Shown piece after piece: positions 8,154 through 17,173 of a DNA stretch of 64,000 nt. A model generated the notes under the pieces. The model made no database searches and had not been told where the DNA came from. It worked only from the letters and a program-made list of their open reading frames with translations. The stretch lies in NCBI GenBank assembly GCA_028690215.1, contig JAQVBQ010000005.1:30144-94143 (forward strand). Reading direction: 5' to 3'. The position numbers and the translations under genes were made by a program. Source of the DNA: Bacteroidales bacterium (GTDB lineage Bacteria; Bacteroidota; Bacteroidia; Bacteroidales; UBA932). How positions within the stretch are numbered: the first letter of the stretch is position 1; every line of letters begins with the position of its first letter.

Positions 8154-8876
8154 TTAATCTAGAAAACCAGTGCCAAATGGACTTTCCGCATTGGGAGAGT
8201 AGTCCCTATAAAATCCAATTCTTTTGCGTGGATTTTGGGAATTTAATACTCCCGTTCCAAAACTTCCACTAAAGCCGTCATTGCAAATAACTTCGCAATC
8301 GAGATTTACTAATAAGTTGAAAAGATCAAACTCTATCTTTTTATAGTGGATTACAATACCAATTTTCTGCAAGTCATTTTTTATTTTTATAAGACTGTCA
8401 AGAGTCAGACTATGAGTAAAGGCAACCTCAACTCTTTTGATTGATTTATTATCATTCATCTGAATTGAAAGACTTTTTTTGGTTTTTAATCTTTCAGTCT
8501 GATCTTCTGCATTTAGGAAATTAACACATAATAGAGTGATTAGGATAATCGAAGCTGTTAAAATTGAAATTTTTCTCATTGCTTTAGTTTTAAAATTAAA
8601 CAAATCTTTCACATACCATAAAATAGTGTGTTTACCTGTGTTTAAACTTTGCTTTTCAGAGTTAACTTCATCACCGGTATTTGAAGACTCAAAAAACTCA
8701 AAACCAATAGTTTCGGAAATTGTTTTAATAGTGTAAGCCCGTGGTTCAACTAAACCAGATTCAATGCGTTGAATTGTACGCGTGGTAATTCCGCATTTTT
8801 CGGCAACCTCTTCTTGAGTTAGCCCTTTGGCTCTTCTAATCTCAAGTAACTTTTTCCCAAACAATTGTTTTTCCAT
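8154..8876 (-). CDS. XRE-family HTH regulator with a transmembrane helix and extracytoplasmic domain
   Basis: The 240 residues begin with a canonical XRE helix-turn-helix (about 8-62; GLTQEEVAEKCGITTRTIQR with a downstream IESG). A lysine-rich linker and one transmembrane helix (about 102-120, ISILTASIILITLLCVNFL) follow. The last 110 residues would lie in the periplasm. They contain a segment (near LTLDSLIKIKNDLQKIGI then a glycine-rich DGFSGSFGTG) resembling the C-terminal domain that follows some Bacteroidota membrane M56-type peptidases; this similarity is from memory. A membrane-bound one-component regulator is likely. It converges on the AAA ATPase gene with 22 bases between stops. Confidence 0.75.
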   Translation of the reverse strand: MEKQLFGKKLLEIRRAKGLTQEEVAEKCGITTRTIQRIESGLVEPRAYTIKTISETIGFEFFESSNTGDEVNSEKQSLNTGKHTILWYVKDLFNFKTKAMRKISILTASIILITLLCVNFLNAEDQTERLKTKKSLSIQMNDNKSIKRVEVAFTHSLTLDSLIKIKNDLQKIGIVIHYKKIEFDLFNLLVNLDCEVICNDGFSGSFGTGVLNSQNPRKRIGFYRDYSPNAESPFGTGFLD

Positions 8877-9036
8877 TCAAACAAGGATTTAATTCAAAAT
8901 TATGTTTAACCTAAAGCTCCGCCAATGATTTATATTGTATTTTATATGACATTCTCACGACACGACTATGTATTTGATTCATTCATGGGGTCTAAATTAT
9001 TTTGGATATTATTTGTTACTCATTAAACCTAATGGA

Positions 9037-9870
9037 TTAGTAGTCATTAATGTCTTCTTTTTTCAATAATGTTCGTTTACTGGAGTCTTGTAAAATCTTC
9101 ATTTGCTGAATTGCTATTTTATTAAGTTTTATCAAACGTTCCTTTTGTGATAACTTCTCATTGATAAAAACGGCATTTAAGTTTTCCATGTTTGAAAGGC
9201 AAATTAATTCATTTATTGTTGCAAAATCACGGATATTTCCATCTAAATCAGGGTTTGAATCTCTCCATTGCTTAGCCGTTATCCCAAATAATGCAACATT
9301 TAGAACATCTGCTTCATTAGCATATATTATTGATGTTTGAACTGGACATAGTTCTTCAGGGATGAGATTTCTTTTAATAGCATCTGTATGTATATGGTAA
9401 TTCAATTTCGCTAGTTCTCGTTTAGCTGTCCAACCTAGTTGTTTTTGTTCTTCTTCTTTTAGTCGTTGAAATTCATTGATTAAATACAATTTAAAGGTCA
9501 CGCTGATAGCTGAGCCAAATTCAAATGCGATATCCTTATGAGCGAAAGTCCCTCCATATTTACCTTTTTTTACAATGATTCCAATAGCATTTGTTTTCTC
9601 TATCCATTCAGAAACACTTAAAACAAAACTTGGAAGACCAGCCTGTATTTTAAAGTGGTCAAATTCGACCACTTTAAATTTTGGATTATTGATTTGTTCC
9701 CAAGTGCCAAGAAATTCAAGAGTATAGCGACCTCTTAGCCAGTTTTTAATTATATCAGCGGCTCTACTTTCACTTTCTTTAGCATTTGCCATATCAGTAA
9801 GAGATATATAATCTCTATCTTCAACTGTTATGATTGTGATTTCATTTTCTTTGACATTGATTTTTGCCAT
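9037..9870 (-). CDS. KilA-N domain-containing DNA-binding protein
   Basis: A 277-residue protein. The N-terminal 120 residues match the KilA-N domain of phage and virus proteins (YISLTDMANAKE at about 21-32, then IKNWLRGRYTLEFLGTWE and the segment GTFAHKDIAFEFGSAIS). The middle and C-terminal part is helical and charged with no second domain I recognise. Such proteins bind DNA and are common in prophages and chromosomal islands. It lies between a membrane XRE regulator and tRNA-Ser, but no integrase or phage structural genes are present. It is probably a stand-alone accessory gene. Confidence 0.8.
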   Translation of the reverse strand: MAKINVKENEITIITVEDRDYISLTDMANAKESESRAADIIKNWLRGRYTLEFLGTWEQINNPKFKVVEFDHFKIQAGLPSFVLSVSEWIEKTNAIGIIVKKGKYGGTFAHKDIAFEFGSAISVTFKLYLINEFQRLKEEEQKQLGWTAKRELAKLNYHIHTDAIKRNLIPEELCPVQTSIIYANEADVLNVALFGITAKQWRDSNPDLDGNIRDFATINELICLSNMENLNAVFINEKLSQKERLIKLNKIAIQQMKILQDSSKRTLLKKEDINDY

Positions 9871-10280
9871 AATGCGTAATTATTAATTTGCTTGCCATCT
9901 GAATTTTAGCCGGAAGTGTAAATTTATGTTATAGGGTTCTAATTAGCAAATCCTGAAAGATAAATTGACATACCTCCTTTACTCTTTTTGCAGAGATTTT
10001 CGCTTCATTCAGTTGAATGGGATTAGGTATCATATAAATTTTGGGGGATTGCCTCGCATAGCAAGGCGTTCCCTAGGTGGGATTACTTAGCTCCGCTCAG
10101 TGATACCCAATTAGGGGATTGCCTCACTTTGTTCGGCTTTCCCCAGTGCGGGAGCTTCAAAACAATAAAAGCAACGGCCTTCGGCCGTATAAAGCAAAAA
10201 TGAAAAGACCGCCTTCAAGCAAGCTTGGGCGGTCTTATCTTTTTTTTGCTTTACTCCTTTGGAGTTTGCTTTAATTGTTT
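9871..10280. other. Intergenic stretch with imperfect repeats and hairpins
   Basis: No gene is supported here. Two copies of GGGGATTGCCTC occur (near 10044 and 10114), each followed by a degenerate hairpin-like block. GGTATCA (near 10026) and TGATACC (near 10101) are inverted. A hairpin ACGGCC-TTC-GGCCGT lies at 10174-10188, and the tRNA terminator is at 10205-10247. Confidence 0.45.
10205..10247. terminator. Bidirectional intrinsic terminator downstream of tRNA-Ser
   Basis: AAGACCGCC (10205-10213) pairs with GGCGGTCTT (10228-10236). A T-run follows on the plus side and TTTTCATTTTT on the minus side, so it would end the tRNA transcript. Confidence 0.7.
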
Positions 10281-10370
10281 TGGCGGTGAGGGGGGGATTC
10301 GAACCCCCGGAACCCTTACGAGTTCGGCAGTTTAGCAAACTGCTGGTTTCAGCCACTCACCCACCTCACC
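10281..10370 (-). tRNA. tRNA-Ser (anticodon GCU), CCA encoded
   Basis: A 90-base class II tRNA read on the minus strand. The acceptor arm GGTGAGG pairs with CCTCACC, followed by discriminator G and an encoded CCA. The anticodon arm GCAGT-TTGCTAA-ACTGC gives anticodon GCU, which reads AGC and AGU. A long variable arm and the T-arm GGGGGTTCGAATCCCCC are present. A TATCTTTG -7 box lies upstream at 10421-10428. It borders the accessory stretch 6.4-10 kb, but no duplicated 3' end that would mark an attachment site is visible. Confidence 0.95.
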
Positions 10371-10420
10371 AGATCCTTGGGTTTGTTGCTTCTTAACTAT
10401 CGTTTTCGATGCAAGGACTG

Positions 10421-10428
10421 CAAAGATA
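10421..10428 (-). promoter_or_regulatory. -7 box (TATCTTTG) for tRNA-Ser
   Basis: A perfect TAnnTTTG box on the minus strand about 50 bases before the tRNA. A TTTG at 10446-10449 lies 17 bases upstream and could be the -33 element. Confidence 0.55.
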
Positions 10429-10484
10429 TGAATTTCTTTTTATGAACAAAAAATTGTTCTGAGGTTTTGCGTGCTACTGGGTGT

Positions 10485-11450
10485 TTACTTCTGAGGTTTT
10501 GCTATGTTCTCGCGCATTTCTGTATCAGCTTGGATATTGCGGAACTTGTAGTAATCCATTATACCCATGTTGCCGTTACGGAAGGCTTCTGCCATTGCTA
10601 GTGGAATCTGTGCCTCTGCCTCTATAACTTTTGCGCGGGCCTCCTGAGCCTTTGCCTTCATCTCTTGTTCAAGTGCTACTGCCATAGCGCGTTTTTCCTC
10701 AGCTCTTGCCTGGGCTATGTTCTTGTCAGCATTTGCCTGGTCCATCTGAAGCACTGCACCGATGTTCCTTCCGATATCTATATCGGCTATGTCAATAGAG
10801 AGTATTTCGAATGCTGTTCCTGCGTCCAGACCTTTGTCAAGAACTACTTTGGAGATTGAATCAGGATTCTCCATAACGGATTTGTGGGACTCGGCAGAAC
10901 CAATGCTTGATACAATACCTTCACCAACCCTTGCAAGAACGGTCTCTTCACCTGCGCCACCTACAAGTTGCTTGATATTTGCCCTGACAGTCACACGAGC
11001 TTTTGCGATAAGCTGGATACCATCTTTTGCAACGGCTGTTACAGGAGGGGTGTTGATCACCTTTGGATTGACAGACATCTGTACTGCTTCGAAAACGTCT
11101 CGTCCTGCGAGATCTATTGCAGCTGCCATCTTGAAATTGAGGGAAATATTTGCTTTGTCGGCAGATATTAAGGCGTTTACGACATTCGGCACATTGCCTT
11201 TGGCGAGATAGTGGGCTTCAAGTTCGTTTGCGTTAAGCTCGAGACCGGCTTTTGTGCCTGTTACCATTGCCATCACTATGGTTCCTGGAGGAACTTTTCT
11301 CCATCTCATCAAAACAAGTTGTAAAAGTGAGATCCTGACACCTGAAATCAGAGCCTGAAACCAAAGTGTTACAGGGAAAAACCAAAGCAGTATGGTCAGA
11401 CCTACTATTGAGATACCAATCCATACAAGAAACATTGTCATACTTTCCAT
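10485..11450 (-). CDS. floA: Flotillin-like protein FloA
   Basis: A 321-residue membrane scaffold protein of the FloA (YqfA) type. The N-terminus has a long hydrophobic hairpin (about 5-45) that inserts in the inner membrane. A PHB/SPFH-like domain follows, with segments such as [23 protein letters not shown] and [16 protein letters not shown]. The C-terminal third is Ala/Glu-rich ([19 protein letters not shown]) and should form coiled coils for oligomerisation. Flotillins organise membrane microdomains. The gene sits 3 bases after nfeD, its usual partner, in an operon with a PD40/SPOR protein. Confidence 0.93.
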   Translation of the reverse strand: MESMTMFLVWIGISIVGLTILLWFFPVTLWFQALISGVRISLLQLVLMRWRKVPPGTIVMAMVTGTKAGLELNANELEAHYLAKGNVPNVVNALISADKANISLNFKMAAAIDLAGRDVFEAVQMSVNPKVINTPPVTAVAKDGIQLIAKARVTVRANIKQLVGGAGEETVLARVGEGIVSSIGSAESHKSVMENPDSISKVVLDKGLDAGTAFEILSIDIADIDIGRNIGAVLQMDQANADKNIAQARAEEKRAMAVALEQEMKAKAQEARAKVIEAEAQIPLAMAEAFRNGNMGIMDYYKFRNIQADTEMRENIAKPQK

Positions 11451-11453
11451 ATC

Positions 11454-11921
11454 TTATCTATTAATTTGTTTTACAATTATTTTGGAATCTTCGATCTGAA
11501 CGATCTCAACCTCTCTGCCATTATCTATCACCCCCTGCAGCGAGCTTACCTCAAAAACAGAACCATTGAAACGGGCCTTTCCCATCGGGGATATCCTGCT
11601 CAATGTAACACCGGTGTTACCCACCTTTAATCCTCTTGATTCCGGGTGTTCCGAGACTTTTGACTTGATGCTCTCTTTCAGTGAAATGTTTTTCCAAGTC
11701 TTAGACCTTAAGATTATTACAGTTGTTGCAAGAGTAAGCACTATTACAACCCCTAGAACTATCAGCCCGGTAGTCTGACCGAACTGTGTGAAAGCAAGGT
11801 AAATAGATCCTAAAATCGAAGCCAGGCCTAGAATTCCTGCAACTCCAAAACCGGGTATAATGAGCAATTCAACAATCAAAAGTATGAGCCCTATAAATAT
11901 TAGAGTAATTATCAGAGACAT
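11454..11921 (-). CDS. NfeD-family membrane protein, FloA partner
   Basis: A 155-residue short-form NfeD protein. Three to four hydrophobic segments (about 3-75) are followed by a soluble OB-fold domain (about 95-155) ending with VVEIVQIE-like strands (REVEIVQIEDSKIIVKQINR). There is no N-terminal ClpP-like protease domain, so it is the short class. NfeD and flotillin genes are typically paired and work together at membrane microdomains. It lies 10 bases after the PD40 protein gene and 3 bases before floA. Confidence 0.9.
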   Translation of the reverse strand: MSLIITLIFIGLILLIVELLIIPGFGVAGILGLASILGSIYLAFTQFGQTTGLIVLGVVIVLTLATTVIILRSKTWKNISLKESIKSKVSEHPESRGLKVGNTGVTLSRISPMGKARFNGSVFEVSSLQGVIDNGREVEIVQIEDSKIIVKQINR

Positions 11922-11931
11922 ATTATTTGTG

Positions 11932-13788
11932 TTATTTGTTTTCTATCGTTTCAATGGTTACCCCCTCGGCTGCAAGTTCCCCTAGTGCTGATACAACAGC
12001 TTCTGCGTCGGTTTTGTTGGCAAATGGACCAACAAAATAGATGTTCTTGCCTTCAACAGGTTTCATGGCTATGTCCTTATCGGTACTCTTTCTGATAATT
12101 TCCAGAACCGGCTGTGGGATTCCCTCGGGATAATTTGTCAGCCTAATCTGATAAGTGTTTGCTGCAGCCACTTTGTCCTCCAACAATCGGGCGCTTTTAA
12201 CACTTATGCTTTCACCCTCGTTGTATGCAGAAAGGGTAGCATCCCTGAATCCTTTGGATTTTATTTTCTGAAAAGCTGCACTAGCTTCACGGTATGAATA
12301 GAATCTGCCTGCTGAATAGTTGTATTTACCTGTCTTTGTCTTTCTTTCAAAGATAGGAGATATTCTTTTAAAATAAGAAGAATCTACCTGATTTTCAACT
12401 AAAAAAAGCTGTACTGTATAAAACAGATCTTCCGGAACCTCCTTCTCCTCAACCAATGTCATAGGGCCTTCAGTTTTAAAAGTATAATCAGCCATCACTA
12501 CAGGTTCCAGAACCTCCATAAATGGAAGTTTCCCGTAAAGTGCCAGTTTTACCTTTAATGGTCCTGCAATTGTCTCTTCTTCCTGCTTTTCTTCTATAGG
12601 TTCCTCCCGCGAGATTATCATACCCCTGCTCAGAAAATCCATCTCTCTCTTCTGTATGGCTTGGTTTGAAGCCATAAGTTTCGACTGTTTTTCAAGTAGC
12701 GTCATCTCGTCCTCTCCGATTTTTTTTGCAAGAGAGGCCTTTTCCTCTTCATTGCTTGCGGAGCTCAAGAGTGCCCTGTTTGAATTTATCAATCTGATGC
12801 TCTCGTCGATCTCAGACTGCAATTTCCGGAACTCCTTTATCATCTTTGTGTACTCACTTGTCTCAGGATTTGCCCTGATGGTATCGGACGGATCAGACTT
12901 GTTTTCCTGTTTTTTATAACTGCCACCACGGAGTGAAGAGATCCACACAGCCTCTTCGTTGGTTGTTACGGAACTCCTGACAGGATTGCTTTCAAACCCA
13001 AGTTTGTATAGTTTTATGGAATCACGGGAATGACAATCCCTGTTTGAGGCAAAAACGGAAAACTCTCCGCTCTCTGTGTCCATAAAGAGATAATCATCGT
13101 CAGGTGAAGAGTAGGGGAATCCAAGATTCTGAGGGGTGTCCCAAATCTTCAGCTTCTCATCCCAATAGCTTACATAGAGGTCAAAACCACCCATGCCGGA
13201 TAAACCGTTTGATGAGAAATATAGTTTTTTGCCGTCTCTGCTTATATATGGCAGTATCTCGTCTTCCTGTGAGTTTACTGTCGTGAGGGGTTCGGGGCTT
13301 GACCACTTGGTCTCATCTATTCTCTTAATGTTGAAAATATCCCATTTTCCGTCAGAATCCTGTGCTGAAAAAAATATCACATCGCTATCGGTCTTTTTCA
13401 TCAGCACATTGTTGATCGGGTAATCCTTCTTATTTTTGTTCAGACCGGGAGGTACAAGTATCCAGGTACTATCAGGAATGTCAGGGTAGTAGAGGAAGAA
13501 GTCCTTCAATGGAACAACTGCAGAGCCGTACACCTCTGGCCTTGCTCCGTACTCCAGCATGCTCAGCCCGTTTTCACAATTGGCAATGCTCGACACCATG
13601 GCTTTCTTCATAGAAGCATCCTCGCTTGTCTCAAGGATCTCTTTGTATATTGAAATTGCTTCCTGGAACCGGTAGTTTCTTCTCAACTCCTCAGCAGAAA
13701 TGTACTTTGATTTTATATCAGGAGTTTGTCCGAATATAAGACCACCAGCAAGTAGGAAAAAGGGAAGCAAGCGGATAGACTTATTCAT
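11932..13788 (-). CDS. Secreted PD40 (WD40-like propeller) protein with SPOR-like C-terminus
   Basis: A 618-residue protein with a signal peptide (about 1-20). A short TPR-like helical region follows (about 27-85). PD40-type repeats come next (about 130-265, with ILPYISRDGKKLYFSSNGLS and GGFDLYVSYWD). A charged coiled coil (about 325-400) precedes two SPOR-like modules near the C-terminus (about 490-530 and 545-618), with YSYREASAAFQKIKSKGF and YFVGPFANKTDAEAVVSAL. SPOR modules bind denuded peptidoglycan. The gene is first of an operon with nfeD and floA, which suggests an envelope role. The exact function is unknown. Confidence 0.75.
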   Translation of the reverse strand: MNKSIRLLPFFLLAGGLIFGQTPDIKSKYISAEELRRNYRFQEAISIYKEILETSEDASMKKAMVSSIANCENGLSMLEYGARPEVYGSAVVPLKDFFLYYPDIPDSTWILVPPGLNKNKKDYPINNVLMKKTDSDVIFFSAQDSDGKWDIFNIKRIDETKWSSPEPLTTVNSQEDEILPYISRDGKKLYFSSNGLSGMGGFDLYVSYWDEKLKIWDTPQNLGFPYSSPDDDYLFMDTESGEFSVFASNRDCHSRDSIKLYKLGFESNPVRSSVTTNEEAVWISSLRGGSYKKQENKSDPSDTIRANPETSEYTKMIKEFRKLQSEIDESIRLINSNRALLSSASNEEEKASLAKKIGEDEMTLLEKQSKLMASNQAIQKREMDFLSRGMIISREEPIEEKQEEETIAGPLKVKLALYGKLPFMEVLEPVVMADYTFKTEGPMTLVEEKEVPEDLFYTVQLFLVENQVDSSYFKRISPIFERKTKTGKYNYSAGRFYSYREASAAFQKIKSKGFRDATLSAYNEGESISVKSARLLEDKVAAANTYQIRLTNYPEGIPQPVLEIIRKSTDKDIAMKPVEGKNIYFVGPFANKTDAEAVVSALGELAAEGVTIETIENK

Positions 13789-13812
13789 AGATCAACAAAA
13801 TATAGTAGCTAA

Positions 13813-13820
13813 CAAAAGTA
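13813..13820 (-). promoter_or_regulatory. -7 box (TACTTTTG) for the PD40-nfeD-floA operon
   Basis: A TAnnTTTG match on the minus strand, 24 bases before the ATG at 13788. It is divergent from the secDF box at 13851. Confidence 0.5.
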
Positions 13821-13850
13821 CGAATTTCTTTATATATTGGGAAAAAATAC

Positions 13851-13858
13851 TAATTTTG
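13851..13858 (+). promoter_or_regulatory. -7 box (TAATTTTG) for secDF
   Basis: A TAnnTTTG match 44 bases before the secDF ATG. Confidence 0.5.
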
Positions 13859-13902
13859 TGCCCTAATTTCCTTGAATTATATATAATTTAAATTAAATAT
13901 TC

Positions 13903-16900
13903 ATGCAAAGTAAAGGTGCCATTCGTATTTTGGCAATTGTGATCGCCCTGGCTTGTTTATACCAGCTATCATTTACATGGGCAACAAAACATCAGGAGAA
14001 AAAAGCTGTTGAGTTTGCAGAAAAGGCAGCTCAGATAGAGCAGACACTCCCGTCTTTCCAAAGCGTATCAGAGCTTGACAGAGCTTTCTATCTTGACTCT
14101 CTGCGTAATCAGAAAGAGAAGTTTTACATAGATTCGGTCTCTGCCGAAAAGGTTTACCTCGGCTTTACCTACAAAGAGGTAAAAGAGAAAGAGGTGAGTC
14201 TCGGTCTCGACTTGAAGGGCGGTATGAACGTCATGCTTGAGGTTAGTGTCGCTGAGCTTGTAAACTCTCTTGCTTCAACAAACAATACCACTCCTCAGTT
14301 TACAGAGGCGATGAGAATTGCTCGTGAAAACCAGGCTGCATCTAAGTCTGATTTCATCACACTCTTTGCTGAAGCATGGGATAAAGTAGCTCCGGGTCAA
14401 AGACTCTCTCAGGTATTCGGTACTTATGAACTGAGAGACAAGATTAAACCTGAAACTACAAATGACGAAGTTATCTCGGTAATCAGAGATGAGGCTGAGA
14501 GTGCAATCTCAAACTCATTCAACGTATTGAGAAACCGTATTGACCGTTTTGGTGTAACCCAGCCTAATATCCAGAAGATCGGCAACTCAGGCCGTATTCT
14601 TGTAGAGCTTCCGGGTGTTAAAGAACCTGAACGTGTACGTAAACTTCTCCAGGGAACAGCATCTCTCGAATTTTGGGAGACATATGAGAATCCGGAAGTT
14701 TATCAATACCTCGCCGAGGCAAATAATGTTATCAAGGAATACATTCAATCAGGTCCGTTGAAAGATACTCTTCCAACAGCACTTGATTCTGCATCGCTTT
14801 CAAAAGCTATTGTAGATTCTGCAAAGACACCTGCAGCCGACTCTCTTCTTTCAGAGATTCAGGCAAACGATTCACTATCTGTAAATGACAAGACTCTTGC
14901 AAAGGAGAATCCACTCTTCTTTGTTTTGAATCCTAGCATCAGTCAGGGTCAGATTCTAGAAGGTCCTTGCATTGGTCGCGCACACTATAAAGATACTGCA
15001 AAGATTGGCGCATGGCTGAGACTTCCTCAGGTACAGGCTATCTTCCCTGCAGATCTCAAACCTTTATGGACAGTAAAAGCTATTGATGAGGCCGGAACTA
15101 TATTTGAACTTATAGCAATCAAGGCAAACACACGTGACGGCAAAGCCCCTCTTGACGGAGGCGTTGTTACAGATGCCAACAGAACTTTTGGAAACACCTC
15201 AGCAAATCCAGAAGTAGATATGGGTATGAATGCAGAGGGTGCAAGAACATGGGCAACCATGACCTCTAATAATATAGGCAGATGTATAGCAATTGTCCTT
15301 GATGGAATGGTATACTCATATCCTAGAGTAAATTCTGAAATCACAGGTGGTAGATCTGCTATCTCAGGTCACTTTACAGTACAAGAGGCAGAAGACCTTG
15401 CAAACGTTCTTAAATCAGGAAAACTTCCTGCTCCTGCTAAGATCGTTCAGGAGGCAGTTGTTGGACCAACACTGGGTACAGAATCTATCAATGCAGGTAT
15501 GTTCTCATTCCTGATTGCATTCCTTCTTGTACTTGTGTACATGATACTCTTCTATCACGGAGCCGGTGTGGCTGCAGCTTTTGCTCTTATTGCAAACGTG
15601 TTATTCCTGCTTGGAACATTGGTTTCATTCGGTGCAGTACTTACGCTCCCTGGTATAGCCGGTATCGTGCTCACAATGGGTATGGCGGTGGATGCGAACG
15701 TAATCATATATGAGCGTATCAAGGAGGAGCTGAGGGCCGGCAAGGGTCTCAGACTTGCAATCACCGACGGATACAGCAATGCTTACTCTGCAATCATAGA
15801 TGGTCAGTTGACTACCATTATTACAGGTATCGTGCTCGCAATTTTCGGTACAGGTCCTGTACAAGGATTTGCTACAACCCTTGTAATAGGTATCATCACT
15901 TCAATGGCAACCTCTATCTTTATTACAAGGTTGCTTTTTGAAAGCAGACTCGCAAGAAATAAATCGATATCATTCTCTAACAAATTCACTCAAAACTTCA
16001 TGAGCAACACCAAAATTGACTTCATGAAGGTTCGTAAGATTGCATACTCGGTATCAATAGCGTTGATTGTTATATCAATAGCATCAGTTGCCTTTAAAGG
16101 ATTCTCTTATGGTGTTGACTTTACCGGTGGTCGTACATATGTAGTAAGATTTGACAAGAGTGTGACAACCGAGGAGGTTCGCAACGCTGTGTACGATGTC
16201 TTCAAAGAGGGTGTCGAGGTTAAACAGTATGGTGGTGAGAGCCAGATGAAGATCACAACCAAATATAAGATTGAAGACAACTCTGCAGAGACAGATGAAT
16301 TGGTTGACGGTATGCTTTACAGTGCATTGAAAGGATTCTACGCAACACCACTTTCATTCGAGGATTTTACTGCGACAACAGTTAATCCAAATGGAATCAT
16401 CAGTTCTGAGAAAGTTGGTCCTACTATTGCAGACGATATACAGAGAAATGCACTTATTGCAGTATTTATTGCATTGTTAGCCATCTTCGTCTACATAGCT
16501 ATAAGGTTCCGCAACTGGACTTGGGGAACAGGTGGTATAGTTGCCCTTTTCCATGACTCTATAATTGTCATAGGATTCTTCTCTCTGTTCTCTGGCATTT
16601 TACCTTTCAGCCTTGATATAGACCAGACATTCATTGCGGCAATCCTTACAATCATCGGTTATTCTATCAACGACACCGTTATTATCTTTGACAGGATCCG
16701 TGAATACAGAGGGCTGTATCCTAAGAGAGATCTCTCTATAAACATAAACGAGGCATTGAATAGTACTCTTGCCAGAACCATTAATACTGCAGGAACCACA
16801 CTTGTTGTATTGATTGCTATTTCACTGTTTGGAGGTGAGGTAATCAGAGGTTTTGCAGTGGCACTTATCCTTGGTGTTACAGTAGGTACATACTCTTCAG

Positions 16901-16992
16901 TGTTCATCGCGACACCGGTTGTATATGATACCACAAACTGGCTTAAGAAGAGGAATGAGCGCAAGATGATTTCAAATCCTTCAAAGAAATAA
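13903..16992 (+). CDS. secDF: Fused protein translocase SecDF
   Basis: A 1029-residue fusion of SecD and SecF, the RND-type accessory subunits that use the proton gradient to pull secreted proteins through SecYEG. The SecD half has the motif LGLDLKGGMNVMLEV (about 99-113) after one N-terminal membrane helix, a large periplasmic domain, then helices with AGIVLTMGMAVDANVIIYER (about 583-602). The SecF half begins near residue 700 with the motif YGVDFTGGRTYVVRF and has a second set of helices with TIIGYSINDTVIIFDRIRE. The fused form is normal in Bacteroidota. A strong intrinsic terminator follows the stop. Confidence 0.96.
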   Translation: MQSKGAIRILAIVIALACLYQLSFTWATKHQEKKAVEFAEKAAQIEQTLPSFQSVSELDRAFYLDSLRNQKEKFYIDSVSAEKVYLGFTYKEVKEKEVSLGLDLKGGMNVMLEVSVAELVNSLASTNNTTPQFTEAMRIARENQAASKSDFITLFAEAWDKVAPGQRLSQVFGTYELRDKIKPETTNDEVISVIRDEAESAISNSFNVLRNRIDRFGVTQPNIQKIGNSGRILVELPGVKEPERVRKLLQGTASLEFWETYENPEVYQYLAEANNVIKEYIQSGPLKDTLPTALDSASLSKAIVDSAKTPAADSLLSEIQANDSLSVNDKTLAKENPLFFVLNPSISQGQILEGPCIGRAHYKDTAKIGAWLRLPQVQAIFPADLKPLWTVKAIDEAGTIFELIAIKANTRDGKAPLDGGVVTDANRTFGNTSANPEVDMGMNAEGARTWATMTSNNIGRCIAIVLDGMVYSYPRVNSEITGGRSAISGHFTVQEAEDLANVLKSGKLPAPAKIVQEAVVGPTLGTESINAGMFSFLIAFLLVLVYMILFYHGAGVAAAFALIANVLFLLGTLVSFGAVLTLPGIAGIVLTMGMAVDANVIIYERIKEELRAGKGLRLAITDGYSNAYSAIIDGQLTTIITGIVLAIFGTGPVQGFATTLVIGIITSMATSIFITRLLFESRLARNKSISFSNKFTQNFMSNTKIDFMKVRKIAYSVSIALIVISIASVAFKGFSYGVDFTGGRTYVVRFDKSVTTEEVRNAVYDVFKEGVEVKQYGGESQMKITTKYKIEDNSAETDELVDGMLYSALKGFYATPLSFEDFTATTVNPNGIISSEKVGPTIADDIQRNALIAVFIALLAIFVYIAIRFRNWTWGTGGIVALFHDSIIVIGFFSLFSGILPFSLDIDQTFIAAILTIIGYSINDTVIIFDRIREYRGLYPKRDLSININEALNSTLARTINTAGTTLVVLIAISLFGGEVIRGFAVALILGVTVGTYSSVFIATPVVYDTTNWLKKRNERKMISNPSKK

Positions 16993-17016
16993 CCGGGAAG
17001 GGTAATATATAATATA

Positions 17017-17051
17017 GAGCCTGTCTGAATTTCAGACAGGCTCTTGTTTTT
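17017..17051 (+). terminator. Intrinsic terminator of secDF
   Basis: GAGCCTGTCTG (17017-17027) pairs perfectly with CAGACAGGCTC (17033-17043) around a 5-base loop, followed by TTGTTTTT. Confidence 0.85.
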
Positions 17052-17173
17052 ATCAGAATTTAAAATCATCGGCTGTTAATATTTTCAAATATTAAATAAA
17101 TTAGTTAGGATTTTCTTGCATAAAGCTCGGTTTATTGTCAACTTTGTAAGAGAAACATATAAATCATAATAAA

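Noticed and set aside
6992..9870. AAA ATPase, membrane XRE and KilA-N as one defence system
   Set aside because: The genes are convergent or separately spaced, share no operon, and no such set is known to me. Only co-location is seen.
9871..10280. CRISPR array
   Set aside because: The repeats here are few, unequal and irregularly spaced.
10111..10356. An 81-codon minus-strand frame beside the tRNA
   Set aside because: It runs through tRNA-Ser and its terminator, so it is not a gene.
17052..17173. tnaC-type leader peptide before tnaA
   Set aside because: No short frame with a Trp codon followed by a stop is seen in the leader.
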